Below the pieces are notes generated by a model that worked only from the letters and a program-made list of their open reading frames with translations, was not told where the DNA came from and did not search any database. The translations under genes and the position numbers were made by a program. A stretch of DNA of 64,000 nucleotides from CAVWDU01 sp963753815 (GTDB lineage Bacteria > Pseudomonadota > Gammaproteobacteria > Pseudomonadales > Halieaceae): positions 1 through 64,000 of the forward strand of contig CAVWDU010000002.1 in NCBI GenBank assembly GCA_963753815.1. Direction: 5' to 3'. Below, in pieces: positions 1 to 9,519 of the stretch. Positions within the stretch are counted from its first letter, which is position 1, and each line of letters begins with the position of its first letter.

Positions 1-2315
1 CTGTTCGGGGCTTTCCGCTATCTTGACATGGGAATGAACAGCCCCGTACTTCTGGGCCATACCGGTAATATCAAGGCTGGTTGAGAAATAGCCATCGGCG
101 TGAGCTGCAACCGCCAGCGTCTGACCTATCGTCACCACCCCCGCGCCACCAATCCCTGAAACGAGTATCGACCAGGCTCCATCAATGGTGGACTCAGGCA
201 CAGGCAGGTGACTGGCATCGATCTGCACTTCGGCGGCCTGCGCCTTTTTGGGCTGCGCACCCGAGACACTGACGAGTGAAGGGCAGAATCCCTCAAGACA
301 GGAAAAATCCTTGTTACATGAAGACTGGTTAATTTTACGCTTGCGACCCAACTCGGTTTCCAGCGGCTCAATCGCCATGCAGCCTGAAACCGTGGAGCAA
401 TCACCACACCCTTCGCAAACTTCCGGATTAATGAAAACGCGCTTATCGGGGTCTTGCCATTTGCCGCGCTTACGCAGACGGCGGCGCTCTGTAGCACAGG
501 GCTGGTCATAAATAATGACCGTCACCCCAGGTATCTCACGAAATTCCTTCTGTACTGCTTCCATGTCTGTGCGGTGATAGACCTGAACGCCAAGCGCTCG
601 AGCGTCAAATTTCTCAGGTTCATCTGATACCAATGCTATACGCTGGACACCTTCACCTGTCAGCTGCTTGACCATCTTCTCCGGCGAAACATCACCATCG
701 TGTTGCTGCCCCCCTGTCATGGAGACAAAACCGTTATGAAGAAGTTTATAGGTTATATTCGCCTTTGATGCCACGGCGGCGCGGATGGCAAGATAGCCGG
801 AATGGAAATACGTTCCATCCCCCATATTGGCAAAGACATGTTTCTCATCAGTAAATGGGAATTGCCCCGCCCACATCATACCTTCAGCGCCCATATGACT
901 CATCGAATTGGTTTTCGTCGGGTCACGTAAAATAGACAGCGAATGGCAGCCAATGCCGGCCAGAGCGCGACTTCCTTCCAGGACTTGTGTTGAGCGACCG
1001 TGCGGGCAGCCGGCGCAAAATGAGGGTGGTCGTTCGACACCGCCTGGCAGGACAGTCTGGCCTTGCAGATAGTCGGGAAGCGAAAAGCCGCAATCTGGAT
1101 CAACATCATTCAGCACTCGCACCAGAACCTGGGTAACCAGATTTGGGTTGATTTCACCATAGCTTGGGAACGCGCAATCACCGCCGCCAACAGAGTCGGC
1201 GTGAGGTTTGAAGTTCTTACCCACGATGTTGGGGCGAATATCTGAACCGTAGAGAATGGCACGGACCTGGTCTTCAAGTAGAGGACGTTTCTCCTCTACG
1301 ATCAAAAGGGTGTGCAGGTCTTTGGAAAATTCGCGAACGATATCGTCATCCAGCGGCCAAACCATGCCTATTTTTAACAGGCTTATGGGTGTATCCCCCA
1401 ATTTTCCGTCAGCATAACCCAGGCCAGACAAAGCCTGGCTCAAGTCCTGCCAGGCTTTGCCGGCGGCCATGATGCCAATTCGGGCCCCAGAGGCGCCCTC
1501 CCGACGATTTAGCCCATTGGCGCGCGCATAGGTCAGCACTTTTTTTAGCTTTACGTCCCACAAAAGACGCTCTTGCTCCAAAAAGGGGGTAAACGTTTTG
1601 ATCGTGGTATCGGGACCCGTGTCTTCTGGCGTGGTGATCTTCGGGCTATCCGGCGACACATAGACTGAACCGCCACCCTCGACCACATCGGTAACCAGTT
1701 TCATGCCCACAAGGGTAGAGGCATAACGGCTCATTGCTATGCCGTGAAGACCGTAATCAAAAACATCCTGCACATTGGCTGGGGCCAGAAAAGGCAGTCC
1801 CAGGGATGCAAAATTCAAATCGGAATAACACGCCACAGTGGATGACTTGGCGCCATGATCGTCACCCACCAAAAGCAAGGTCCCGCCCTTGGCGTTGGTG
1901 CCTGCAAGGTTGGCATGACGAATAGCGTCCATTGAGCGATCCAGGCCTGGCGCTTTGCCGTACCAGATCGAGAAAACACCATCAACTTTTGCACCCGGAA
2001 ACAATCCCACCATCTGCGAGCCCCATGTCGCTGTGGCCGCCAGGTCCTCGTTCAAACCGGGCTGAAAATAGATGTTGTGGGCTTTAATTCTTTCTCGGAT
2101 TGCTGCAGCGACATATCGTAGGTACCTACGGGCGAGCCGCGATAACCGGAGATATAACCACCCGTATTCAAGCCTGCCGCTGCATCGCGCATGCGCTGCT
2201 GGATCGGCAAGCGCACCAGCGCCTGCATGCCGGTCATATAAACCCAGCCCTCTTGTTGCTGGAGACGATCATCAAGTGTCATATCTATGCGCTGCTGGCG
2301 CGAATACGTAGTCAT
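1..2315 (-). CDS. Indolepyruvate ferredoxin oxidoreductase, frameshifted and cut by the window edge
   Basis: This is the N-terminal two thirds of a fused indolepyruvate ferredoxin oxidoreductase, which oxidatively decarboxylates aryl-pyruvates to aryl-acetyl-CoA using TPP and Fe-S clusters. Visible parts are an N-terminal pyrimidine-binding region (GYRGSPVGTYD), a CAGCPHGRST cysteine motif near 1000, a 4Fe-4S motif (CEGCGDC) near 400 and the start of the gamma domain (GIGGAGVVTIGQT) near 130. About 770 of the usual 1150-1180 residues are present. The start at 2315 has a GAGAGAGGA ribosome site 8 bases upstream. Near 2081 one base is missing: the frame ends at 2052, while the next frame continues with AHNIYFQPGLNEDL and stays open to base 1. 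It is divergent from the LysR gene. The family call is firm. Whether the shift is real or a sequence error cannot be told. Confidence 0.9.
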
Positions 2316-2492
2316 CTGCTGATATCCTCTCTCAAAGGGAAATGCTCCAAAGCTTGATCATAAAATAGACAAGCCTTACAATTCAGTCCAATTCTATTTA
2401 TTCTGCATGTTGATAGATTTTATGAATGCTATGCCGGGTCACCGTAACGCATATACTCGCCAACCAGGATGCCACTGGCAGAGGAGCATTCG

Positions 2493-3411
2493 ATGTTCAA
2501 TCTCAATCAGCTGAACCACTTTCGCCTGGTCACAGAAACTGGCAATTTCGCCGCCGCCGCGCGCAGGGCCCATATAACGCAACCAGCCCTCAGCAATTCA
2601 ATCCGCACGCTCGAAGAACACATCGGTGTTCAGCTATTCGACCGCAGCGAGCGCCCGGTCCGGGTCACATCCGCGGGGCGCGACCTGCTCCTGCGCATCG
2701 ATTCGCTGCTCACCGAGGCTAAAAATCTGGAAAAAGAGATCGGCTATCTGTCACAGGGTATGGCGGGCGAACTCAGGATCGGCATGACCGCCCATTCTGC
2801 GGCGAGCATAGGCGGGGCCATTCTTGGCAATTGGCTGGCGGAGAACGGCAAGGTGAGAGCCGATGTCACCGTGGCCGACACGCTGGCATTGATAGATCTG
2901 TTACGCGAGGAAAATCTGGATCTGATTATTGGCGACGGGCGCGATCTGCCAGTCACGTCTTCGGAGTTTGAAATGACCCCCCTTCCACCACAACAAGGGG
3001 GTGCGATTTTGCCGCGCTGGACACCCTGTTCTGGATTTGCCGAAGCTGTCCTTTCAGGACCTCTTGCCCTATCGTTTTGCCGGGGCACATTTCCCGCTAG
3101 CGATACTGGAGCACGTTACCGAGATTTTCAAGCTGCGCGACAGGCATGCCATCGAGTTTGCGATTCAAAGCGACAATATTGCCGTTCTGCGCGATGCAGT
3201 GATACACAGTGATCTTATCCTGTTGACCATCCCCGGATGCTTACTCAACGAATTGGCCGCAAACCTCATCGTAGAATTGCCCATTGACATGAATTCGCCT
3301 GCGAAATGGCGGTCGGTGACGCTGAAAAACGCGGTAGCGCATCCGGCGATTGCCAGTCTCAAGGCGGCCATCGTCAAAGTGACCCATGAGAGAGAGGAAG
3401 TAGTATGCTGA
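2493..3411 (+). CDS. LysR-family transcriptional regulator, frameshifted
   Basis: The first 60 residues are a LysR winged helix-turn-helix (NLNQLNHFRLVTETGNFAAA, then QPALSNSIRTLEEHIG), followed by the effector-binding domain. The ATG at 2493 is preferred over an upstream ATG at 2469 because GAGGAG sits 6 bases before it. The frame is broken near 3008: a single extra base in GCGATTTTGC shifts it, and the rest of the effector domain continues in the next frame to 3411 (FCRAGHPVLDLPKLSFQDLL onward). Combined length is about 305 residues, normal for the family. It ends 7 bases inside the following hydratase gene, so the two are probably co-transcribed. It is also divergent from the indolepyruvate oxidoreductase, which it may regulate; that part is inference. 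Confidence 0.85.
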
Positions 3412-4197
3412 CCGACGAAGTCCACAAAGAAATTGCAGCCAAAATTTACCACTGCATTAAGGAAATATCGCAAATACCCCTGCTGACAACGGCGTATCCG
3501 GACATTGAGATAGGCGACTCCTATCATATCCAGAATTACGTTGTCTCATCATTCAAGGAGACGGGAAGCCGGGTCAAAGGCTATAAAATAGGCCTGACAT
3601 CCAAAGCCATACAGCAACTCGTTGGCAGCACGGAACCCAATTTCAGCCCGCTCCTTGATCACATGTTCACCCCCGAAGAAAGCAAGCTGACAAGATCGAA
3701 CTGGTTAACGCCGGTGGTTGAGAGTGAACTGGCTTTCGTCATCAAGGATCGCCTCGACTGGCCCGGGCATCACTGTCGCCGATGTTATTCGCGCCACTGA
3801 CTTCGTGTTACCTGCAATAGAAATTGCCGATTTTCGCGTGGCCCGCGCCGCGGGAATGGATGTGCGGGACATCACCGCCGACATGGGTGCCGCTGGCGGT
3901 GTGGTGCTCGGCGTAAACGCTGTTTCTCTGAACGATATCGATATCCTCTCAGTCAACAGCAGCCTGATTATCAATGGTGAGGAACGCGCTAAAGGTGTGG
4001 CATCTGAAGTACTGGGCAATCCTGTCTCTGCCGTGGCCTGGTTGGCAAACAAGCTCAGCGAATCTGGAGCTGCATTAGAACCGGGCGACATTATACTTTC
4101 GGGAGCCATGCACAGCGCACAGCCGGTTGAGGCTGGCGACCACATTATCGCCCGCTTCGACAACGGTCTCGGCGATATCAAGCTGAGCTTCAGCTAA
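3405..4197 (+). CDS. 2-keto-4-pentenoate hydratase / FAH-fold enzyme, frameshifted
   Basis: This belongs to the 2-oxopent-4-enoate hydratase / 4-oxalocrotonate decarboxylase family, which adds water to a dienol or decarboxylates it in meta-cleavage of aromatics. Visible features are YKIGLTSKAIQQL, the acidic metal-binding stretch VVESELAFVI, and a C-terminal GDIILSGAMHSAQPVEAGD typical of the family. An extra base near 3761 breaks the frame: the sequence reads DRLDWPGHH in frame one but DRLDGPGITVADVIRATDF when one T is removed, and the second part runs to 4197. Total is about 264 residues, the family norm. It overlaps the LysR gene by 7 bases. The substrate cannot be fixed from sequence. Indolepyruvate oxidoreductase next door would fit aromatic amino acid or aryl acid breakdown. 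Confidence 0.85.
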
Positions 4198-4201
4198 ATT
4201 C

Positions 4202-4320
4202 CATCTTTTAATATGTTGGTGCCGGCAGGCGACTGCATATCCAGGGTGAAAAATCGCTGCCCCGGCGAAAAGCTGCTGACGGCCCCTCAGCCTGGTGTTC
4301 ACCAACGACATTATCTGCTG
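4202..4320 (-). pseudogene. Remnant duplicate of a CaiB/BaiF CoA-transferase segment
   Basis: About 115 bases here are a degenerate copy, same orientation, of bases 7080-7195 inside the intact CoA transferase at 6156-7307. Shared blocks include TTTTAATATGTTGGTGCCGG, CAGGCGACT, ATCCAGGGTGA and CCCCGGCGAAAAG, separated by substitutions and small indels. No open frame covers it. It is most simply the leftover of a lost paralogous gene or of a local duplication, now lying between the hydratase and the MFS transporter. Confidence 0.75.
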
Positions 4321-4435
4321 GGCCCATCGGACTAAATTCTTATGTCAAATCGCTACAAACTTACAGTGCTCATCGACCGCCGCCAAAAGTTTTGTACATC
4401 TGATCCTCAAAAAGTTAAGCCACTACTGAGCTCGC

Positions 4436-5776
4436 CTATTTCGTATGTTCAGATATTGATGATTCTTTCGGCAACTCATTACCCACGTACTCTTCGGCCC
4501 GTTGCACACCGAACTCCAGCCTGCGTCCCGCACAAAGATAATGATAGGCACCCCACAGCACTAACAATGGAGAAACCCCCAATGCGTAACGCAAACTTTC
4601 ACTGCCAAAGATACCCGATAAAGCGTCACTCAAAAGACCATAACCCAGAGGACCTAAACCGAGACCAATAAGATTCGTGATCATTAAATATATGGCACCG
4701 GATGTTGTACGCATATGTGGGGGCGTCAGAGCCTGACTTAATGCCGTACCAGGACCAGCATAAAAGACCCCCATCACAGCAGGAATAAGAAAGGCTGCAA
4801 TCGCCAAACTTCCCGTCGGAGCAACAAGCACCAACAGATAGCCAGGAATTAAAACTAAAGAACCAATGGCAACTACCCAGCTACCCCAGCGTAAATCACG
4901 ACGGGTATACCGGTCAGCCAGACGACTCACAACCAACATCCCAATGGGACCGCCTAGACCCAGAGCAAGCCCCATTTGGAGACCAGCAGAATCAGCGGCC
5001 ATACCGTGAGTACGTTCAAGAAATGAAGGCAACCAAACGATTACGCCGTTCATAATAAAGAGCAGAATCCCATGCCCCATAACAAGGTGCCTGTAGGAAG
5101 CCTGGCTCAAGACAAACCGGATGGTTTCCATCAACGATGATTTTGTCCCTTCGGAAGAATGTGTCAGCTTATCGGAAAGCCCTCGACTAGGCTCACGCAA
5201 TGTCATTAACAGCAGTGGCACCAGTATGAGTCCGGGAACACCGGCCATAAAAAAAGCTTCTCGCCAGCCATATTGTGCTGCGACATAGCCTCCAGCAATA
5301 AAACCAGCCAGTACGCCCACGTTGCTACCAATAAAGAAAATAGTCATCGCGGTTGAGCGCTTGTCTTTTTCAAACAGATCAGAAATCATCGAATAGGATG
5401 GTGGGCTGGTACCGGCCTCACCAACTCCCACTCCCATGCGGGTAACAAGTAAGGCAATAAAATTCTTTGCGAGACCACAAAGTGCCGTCATTAAACTAAA
5501 AGTGAGTAATGAAAAGACAATGATTTTTTTGCGGCTACTTCGGTCCGCCAAATGCGCTATAGGCAGAGCCAATGTGGCGTAAAAAATAGCAAATGCCATG
5601 CCGCTAAGTAGACCCAGTGCGGTATCTGAAAGGGTCATCTCCGCCTTAATTTGGGGTAAGACAATACCGAGAAGGTATCGATCAAGAACACTCAGAGCAT
5701 AAACCATAGTCAGGAGTGCCAATATCCAGTAGCGCGAGGCCAGCGCTTTATCATCGGAGGATCTGGAATTATTCAT
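4436..5776 (-). CDS. MFS transporter (spinster-like, 12 membrane segments)
   Basis: The 446-residue protein has the 12-helix pattern of the major facilitator superfamily. The first helix carries LDRYLLGIVLPQIKAEMTLS, and the MFS signature between helices 2 and 3 is visible as HLADRSSRKKI. The motif GVGEAGTSPPSYSMISDLF in helix 4 is typical of spinster-type carriers seen beside catabolic genes. It probably moves an organic acid or sterol-like substrate across the inner membrane by proton coupling; the substrate is not readable. It stands alone on the minus strand, with about 380 non-coding bases upstream. The gene is intact, unlike several neighbours. Confidence 0.88.
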   Translation of the reverse strand: MNNSRSSDDKALASRYWILALLTMVYALSVLDRYLLGIVLPQIKAEMTLSDTALGLLSGMAFAIFYATLALPIAHLADRSSRKKIIVFSLLTFSLMTALCGLAKNFIALLVTRMGVGVGEAGTSPPSYSMISDLFEKDKRSTAMTIFFIGSNVGVLAGFIAGGYVAAQYGWREAFFMAGVPGLILVPLLLMTLREPSRGLSDKLTHSSEGTKSSLMETIRFVLSQASYRHLVMGHGILLFIMNGVIVWLPSFLERTHGMAADSAGLQMGLALGLGGPIGMLVVSRLADRYTRRDLRWGSWVVAIGSLVLIPGYLLVLVAPTGSLAIAAFLIPAVMGVFYAGPGTALSQALTPPHMRTTSGAIYLMITNLIGLGLGPLGYGLLSDALSGIFGSESLRYALGVSPLLVLWGAYHYLCAGRRLEFGVQRAEEYVGNELPKESSISEHTK

Positions 5777-6155
5777 ATCTTATCCCTATTCAAACGGTGC
5801 AGGAGGAAGGTTATTGGAACAAGAAGACGATTTACGGATGAGTTCCAAACGGGAGGCGGTGCGCTTTTTAGTCATGCAGCCTGTATAATGACGTTATCCG
5901 CTGGGCACTCGGCAAAGGTGTTGATGCGTTCCTGGGAAAGTTCAATCAGTAGGCTGTGCTGCGAGCGTTGGGTCGATGACTGCAGCGACTAGGGCAAATG
6001 GCGGAAGGAGCCGCCAGAGCCATGATACTGGGACCAGATCTTTTTAAAGTAAATTATCTTTCGCACATTTTGAGCGGGGTGGCCCCGGTCTGTTTCCAGG
6101 CTGGTGTAAATCGCCTTCCAGGCACAGGTTTGACCGATCCGACAAAGTCGGAGAC
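5777..6155. other. Intergenic region without recognisable gene
   Basis: Both flanking genes are on the minus strand, so this holds the MFS promoter and the end of the CoA-transferase transcript. Short open frames here show no family resemblance. I see a weak hairpin around CCGACAAAGTCGG near 6138 but no convincing terminator. Confidence 0.4.
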
Positions 6156-7307
6156 CTATACTTTTTGGGGCCATGCCTGGACCATTTCCATCTCAGCTGA
6201 GTGCTTTGGCATGGCGGCCGCAATGTCTTCATCCATAAAACCCAGTTCACGCAACACGGCGTAGGTCTGGTTGCTTTCATCCACCTCGCCCCGGTTCATG
6301 GGAGATCGGCTCAAAGCAGGTGCAGGTGGCACAGATCGATCCTGGACGGACTGGCAACGCGCCTGAACCTGGGGATGTGCCCATACTTCGTCAGGCGTTA
6401 AAACCGGCGCCACGCAAGCATCAGAGCCGTCAAACACCTGCTCCCATTCGCTACGCGTTTTGGTTTTAAATGCGGCTTCAAATTGCTTTGCCGTAGACTC
6501 CCACAATGCGGTATTCATTTGTTCAGGCACATCAGCAAGACCCAGCTTTGCACACAAAGAGGCATAAAACTGCGGCTCTATCGCGCCCACCGACATATAT
6601 TTCCCGTCAGAACATTGGTAACAGCGATAGAACGGAAAGTGGCCACCAGTGAAATTTTCCCCACGCCCGGCCATAAACGGCGTTTCCCAGATTGGAAAAT
6701 GCATTGCCATCATCGATAGGCAACCGTCTATCATCGCGGCATCTATATACTGGCCCTGACCCGATTTTTCGCGCTCATAGAGTGCTGACAAGATCCCATT
6801 CAGGGCAAACAAACTGCCGCCCGCAAAATCGGCAACAAGATTGAGCGGCGGCAAAGGCGGTTGGTCAACGGGACCCAGGGAGCCCAGTACTCCGCTCAGG
6901 GCGATATAGTTAATATCGTGCCCCGCATCAGAGGCCATAGGGCCGGTCTGCCCGTATCCCGTCAATGAGCAGTAGATCAGCCTGGCGTTCACCTCGCTGA
7001 CCGTTTCATAGTCGAGCCCCAGGCGCTTCATCACTCCCGGGCGATAGCCCTCAATCAGGATATCCGCTGTCTTGATCATTCCTTTTAATATGTTGGTGCC
7101 GGCAGGCGACTTCAGATCCAGGGTGACAAATCGCTTCCCCGGCGAAAAGGTGCTGACGGGGCCCCCTGCCCGGCCACCACCAACGACAATCACTTCTGCC
7201 CCCATATCAGCCAATAGCATGGTGCAGTAGGGCCCGGGCGCATTGCCGGTCAAATCCAGTACCTTGATACCCGCAAGGGGGCCAGTTTTAGTGTGTTCCT
7301 TTTCCAT
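6156..7307 (-). CDS. CaiB/BaiF family CoA transferase, alpha-methylacyl-CoA racemase-like
   Basis: A type III CoA-transferase/racemase of 383 residues. The N-terminus (LAGIKVLDLTGNAPGPYCTM, then LLADMGAEVIVV) binds CoA. GHDINYIALSG and LVADFAGGSLFALNGILSAL match the catalytic His and Asp loops of alpha-methylacyl-CoA racemases, so epimerisation of 2-methylacyl-CoA is as likely as CoA transfer. It is transcribed away from the TetR gene. A perfect 18-bp palindrome lies 83 bases upstream of its start, so control by that TetR protein is likely. A decayed partial copy of this gene lies at about 4202-4320. Confidence 0.9.
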   Translation of the reverse strand: MEKEHTKTGPLAGIKVLDLTGNAPGPYCTMLLADMGAEVIVVGGGRAGGPVSTFSPGKRFVTLDLKSPAGTNILKGMIKTADILIEGYRPGVMKRLGLDYETVSEVNARLIYCSLTGYGQTGPMASDAGHDINYIALSGVLGSLGPVDQPPLPPLNLVADFAGGSLFALNGILSALYEREKSGQGQYIDAAMIDGCLSMMAMHFPIWETPFMAGRGENFTGGHFPFYRCYQCSDGKYMSVGAIEPQFYASLCAKLGLADVPEQMNTALWESTAKQFEAAFKTKTRSEWEQVFDGSDACVAPVLTPDEVWAHPQVQARCQSVQDRSVPPAPALSRSPMNRGEVDESNQTYAVLRELGFMDEDIAAAMPKHSAEMEMVQAWPQKV

Positions 7308-7389
7308 TATTCCTTCTCAACTCGCTGCACATGCGGTATGGCTGTTAAACGGCTAGTCTGGACACCCCTATGCAGGCCTCCAGATTAAT

Positions 7390-7407
7390 ATACTATCCGG
7401 ATAGTAT
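7390..7407. promoter_or_regulatory. 18-bp perfect palindrome, likely TetR operator
   Basis: ATACTATCCGGATAGTAT is a perfect inverted repeat in the divergent region between the CoA transferase (start 7307) and the TetR gene (start 7618). A one-base variant stands directly before the forward operon at 8344-8361. Size and symmetry suit a TetR-family dimer. The binding protein is inferred from position only. Confidence 0.75.
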
Positions 7408-7617
7408 TTTGTTTATTTGAGCGGAGTCAATGACTCCTCTATTTATTGCAAGGCCGAGGCGGCTTTCATATTTCACGGCGGGAATTGTGTTTGCCGGGAT
7501 TTCGCCCTCTTCGCACATAACGCCAGGTGGCAATCAGGCGCAGGTGATCAGGTAGTGGTTGCATTGGACATGTCGCATTTGCGACCATACGCCCTCATCA
7601 GGAGTGAAAAAACAACA

Positions 7618-8226
7618 ATGAAGCCCAAGAAAAACCGTGAGCAAAGCACCAGTAAAATAAAGGCCGCTGCCTTGCACCTGGTTGCGACGAAAGGCTACTC
7701 AAACACCAGTCTTGAAGAAATTGCCAATACGGCGGGGTTTACCAAGGGGGCGGTTTACTACCACTTCAAAAGCAAAAAACGCCTCATCCTCGAAATTCTG
7801 CATGACATTGAATTCCGCTCCATTGAACTGCTCGTACAGGAACTGTCTGCGGCGGATGGATCCGCAAAAGACCTGCTGATCCGGTTCGTTAACTTTCAAG
7901 CCGATTGGGCGGCGAAACACCCGGACGATATCGGTGTAGTGATTATGATGTCCATAGGCTTCACCCACCTGGATTCAGATATACATCGAAAAATCGCAGA
8001 TGGTTACGACAAAATAGCGCGGCTACTTACGGATATTATCTCTCAGGGTGTGAGAAATGGGGAACTCTCATCGAGTATCAATATTGAAAACACTGTTACC
8101 TCCCTTACCGCCATTCGAGACGGCAATATGCTGCTCTGGTACCGCTCAGGCCGGGACCCCGAGGTAGGCCGACAACTGATCAGATCACTCACGGATGCGT
8201 TGCTTCACCCCGTCATTTTTCGTTGA
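7618..8226 (+). CDS. TetR/AcrR family transcriptional regulator
   Basis: A 202-residue regulator. Residues about 10-60 form the TetR helix-turn-helix (YSNTSLEEIANTAGFTKGAV, then YYHFKSKKRLI); the rest is a helical ligand-binding and dimer domain. The ATG at 7618 begins MKPKKNREQST, right before the conserved domain. The longer open frame from 7417 would add 67 residues unlike any TetR N-terminus and would cover promoter sequence. Two 18-bp palindromes flank the gene, before the divergent CoA transferase and before the hydrolase operon. It probably represses both units and itself, released by a CoA thioester or a related pathway intermediate (inference from family habit). Confidence 0.88.
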   Translation: MKPKKNREQSTSKIKAAALHLVATKGYSNTSLEEIANTAGFTKGAVYYHFKSKKRLILEILHDIEFRSIELLVQELSAADGSAKDLLIRFVNFQADWAAKHPDDIGVVIMMSIGFTHLDSDIHRKIADGYDKIARLLTDIISQGVRNGELSSSINIENTVTSLTAIRDGNMLLWYRSGRDPEVGRQLIRSLTDALLHPVIFR

Positions 8227-8343
8227 TCATTCACCTGCAGCGATCGCGCCGCCTATGCCCCCCGCTGCTCTGCTCCCTCAGGATTGTTTGCTGTCCTCAA
8301 GCCGACCAAGCCGACGGTGCCTTGACAAGCCAAACTGCCAAGC

Positions 8344-8361
8344 ATACTATCTGGATAGTAT
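8344..8361. promoter_or_regulatory. Second 18-bp palindrome, likely TetR operator of the hydrolase operon
   Basis: ATACTATCTGGATAGTAT differs in one base from the perfect palindrome at 7390-7407. It ends 10 bases before the first possible start codon of the hydrolase gene, so a bound repressor would block the start of transcription or translation of the operon. Confidence 0.72.
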
Positions 8362-8371
8362 CTATTAATAC

Positions 8372-9436
8372 GTGGAGAATAACAATGAAAGCGCAGGACT
8401 TAAGAAATTGGTCGATCGGGTAACAGACTTTACCTTGAACCACAGCTCAGCACGATATGGTTATTTCTTTGAACGAGATTCTTGGGAGAAGGCGATTGCG
8501 ATCACTGGACTGCAGGCCTGGGGCGATAGTGATGCTCTAGCCGTAGTGCAGGGCTGGCTGGACCGTGCAGTTGCGACGCAAACATCAGAGGGCAATCTTT
8601 GCTATGCCAATGCTTTTAAAGCGGCTGAAGTCGGTATTGATTATACCCCAACGGGCTCTTTATCTTCCTCATTGGGTATGCCGCTACTGGCACTTTATGA
8701 AAGCACTAACAACAAAGACTATCTTGATGCCGCGGAGCGTCAAATTGAGGCGTTGGTTAATTCTCCACGTACCCGCGATGGTGGCATAGCTCCTCGTTAC
8801 GAAGCGGTTGAGTTATGGGTTGATTCTACTTATCTAACGTGTCCATTTTTAGCCAGGTTCGGGCAATTAACCAACCAGGATAAATATATTGAAGAAGCCG
8901 TGCTTCAACTCGAGGTGCATGTTGCCCACCTGCTTGATGAAAAAGCCAATCTTGCTCGTCATATGTGGCGTGAAGTCCCCAATACCTTCCCGCAATCAAC
9001 TTTCTGGGCTCGCGGATGTGGCTGGTTGTTTCTGGCTGCCATCGAGCTGATGGGTTTGTTGCCATCGCACCCCAAAGCAGCTTTCTTTAAGGATGTTGCA
9101 GTGCGTACGCTAACCGCTATGAGCAAATATCAAGATGCGAGTGGTTATTTCCGTAATACTTTGGATGATCCAAGCTCAAAACTCGAAGCATCAGGTACGT
9201 TGATGTTTGCCTATGCCATCCCTCGAGCGGTTGAATTAGGGTTGGTTGACAAAGCATTGATAGACGATGCTTTAAGAGGTTTCAATGTGGTTGCAGGGTC
9301 TGTTGAAGCTTCGGGTAAAATTCCGGGAGTTTCAATTCCGCCAGGTGGTCCAAATGTGGCGTTTGACTGGGCAATGTTTGGCCAAGGGTTCTTCTTGTTG
9401 GCAGCTAAGGCTTTACAGCCCTATATAAAAGAGTAG
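8372..9436 (+). CDS. GH88/GH105-like unsaturated uronyl hydrolase family protein
   Basis: The 354-residue protein has the (alpha/alpha)6 barrel signature of unsaturated glucuronyl / rhamnogalacturonyl hydrolases. Signs are GYFFERDSWEKAIAITG, VDSTYLTCPFLARFG with a likely catalytic Asp, FWARGCGWLFLAAIEL, and DASGYFRNTLDDPSSKLEAS near the C-terminus. Such enzymes usually hydrate the 4,5-double bond left by polysaccharide lyases. There is no signal peptide, so action is cytoplasmic. The annotated start is GTG at 8372. A better start, ATG at 8384 with GGAG 6 bases upstream, reads MKAQDL and falls into frame if one A is restored near 8400, so the true N-terminus is probably MKAQDLKKLVDRV. First gene of the TetR-controlled operon. 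Its partners are CoA enzymes, which is odd for a lyase pathway. Confidence 0.8.
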   Translation: MENNNESAGLKKLVDRVTDFTLNHSSARYGYFFERDSWEKAIAITGLQAWGDSDALAVVQGWLDRAVATQTSEGNLCYANAFKAAEVGIDYTPTGSLSSSLGMPLLALYESTNNKDYLDAAERQIEALVNSPRTRDGGIAPRYEAVELWVDSTYLTCPFLARFGQLTNQDKYIEEAVLQLEVHVAHLLDEKANLARHMWREVPNTFPQSTFWARGCGWLFLAAIELMGLLPSHPKAAFFKDVAVRTLTAMSKYQDASGYFRNTLDDPSSKLEASGTLMFAYAIPRAVELGLVDKALIDDALRGFNVVAGSVEASGKIPGVSIPPGGPNVAFDWAMFGQGFFLLAAKALQPYIKE

Positions 9437-9519
9437 CTCGGTTAGATTTATGCACTTTCTTATAGTCGACAAGCTAGTGTGCTGTATTATTTTCCTGTTT
9501 TTTAGAATGGCGATATATT

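Noticed and set aside
5998..6280. Several overlapping short frames between the MFS and CoA transferase genes
   Set aside because: None has a ribosome site, conserved motif or codon pattern. Partly antisense to the CoA transferase.
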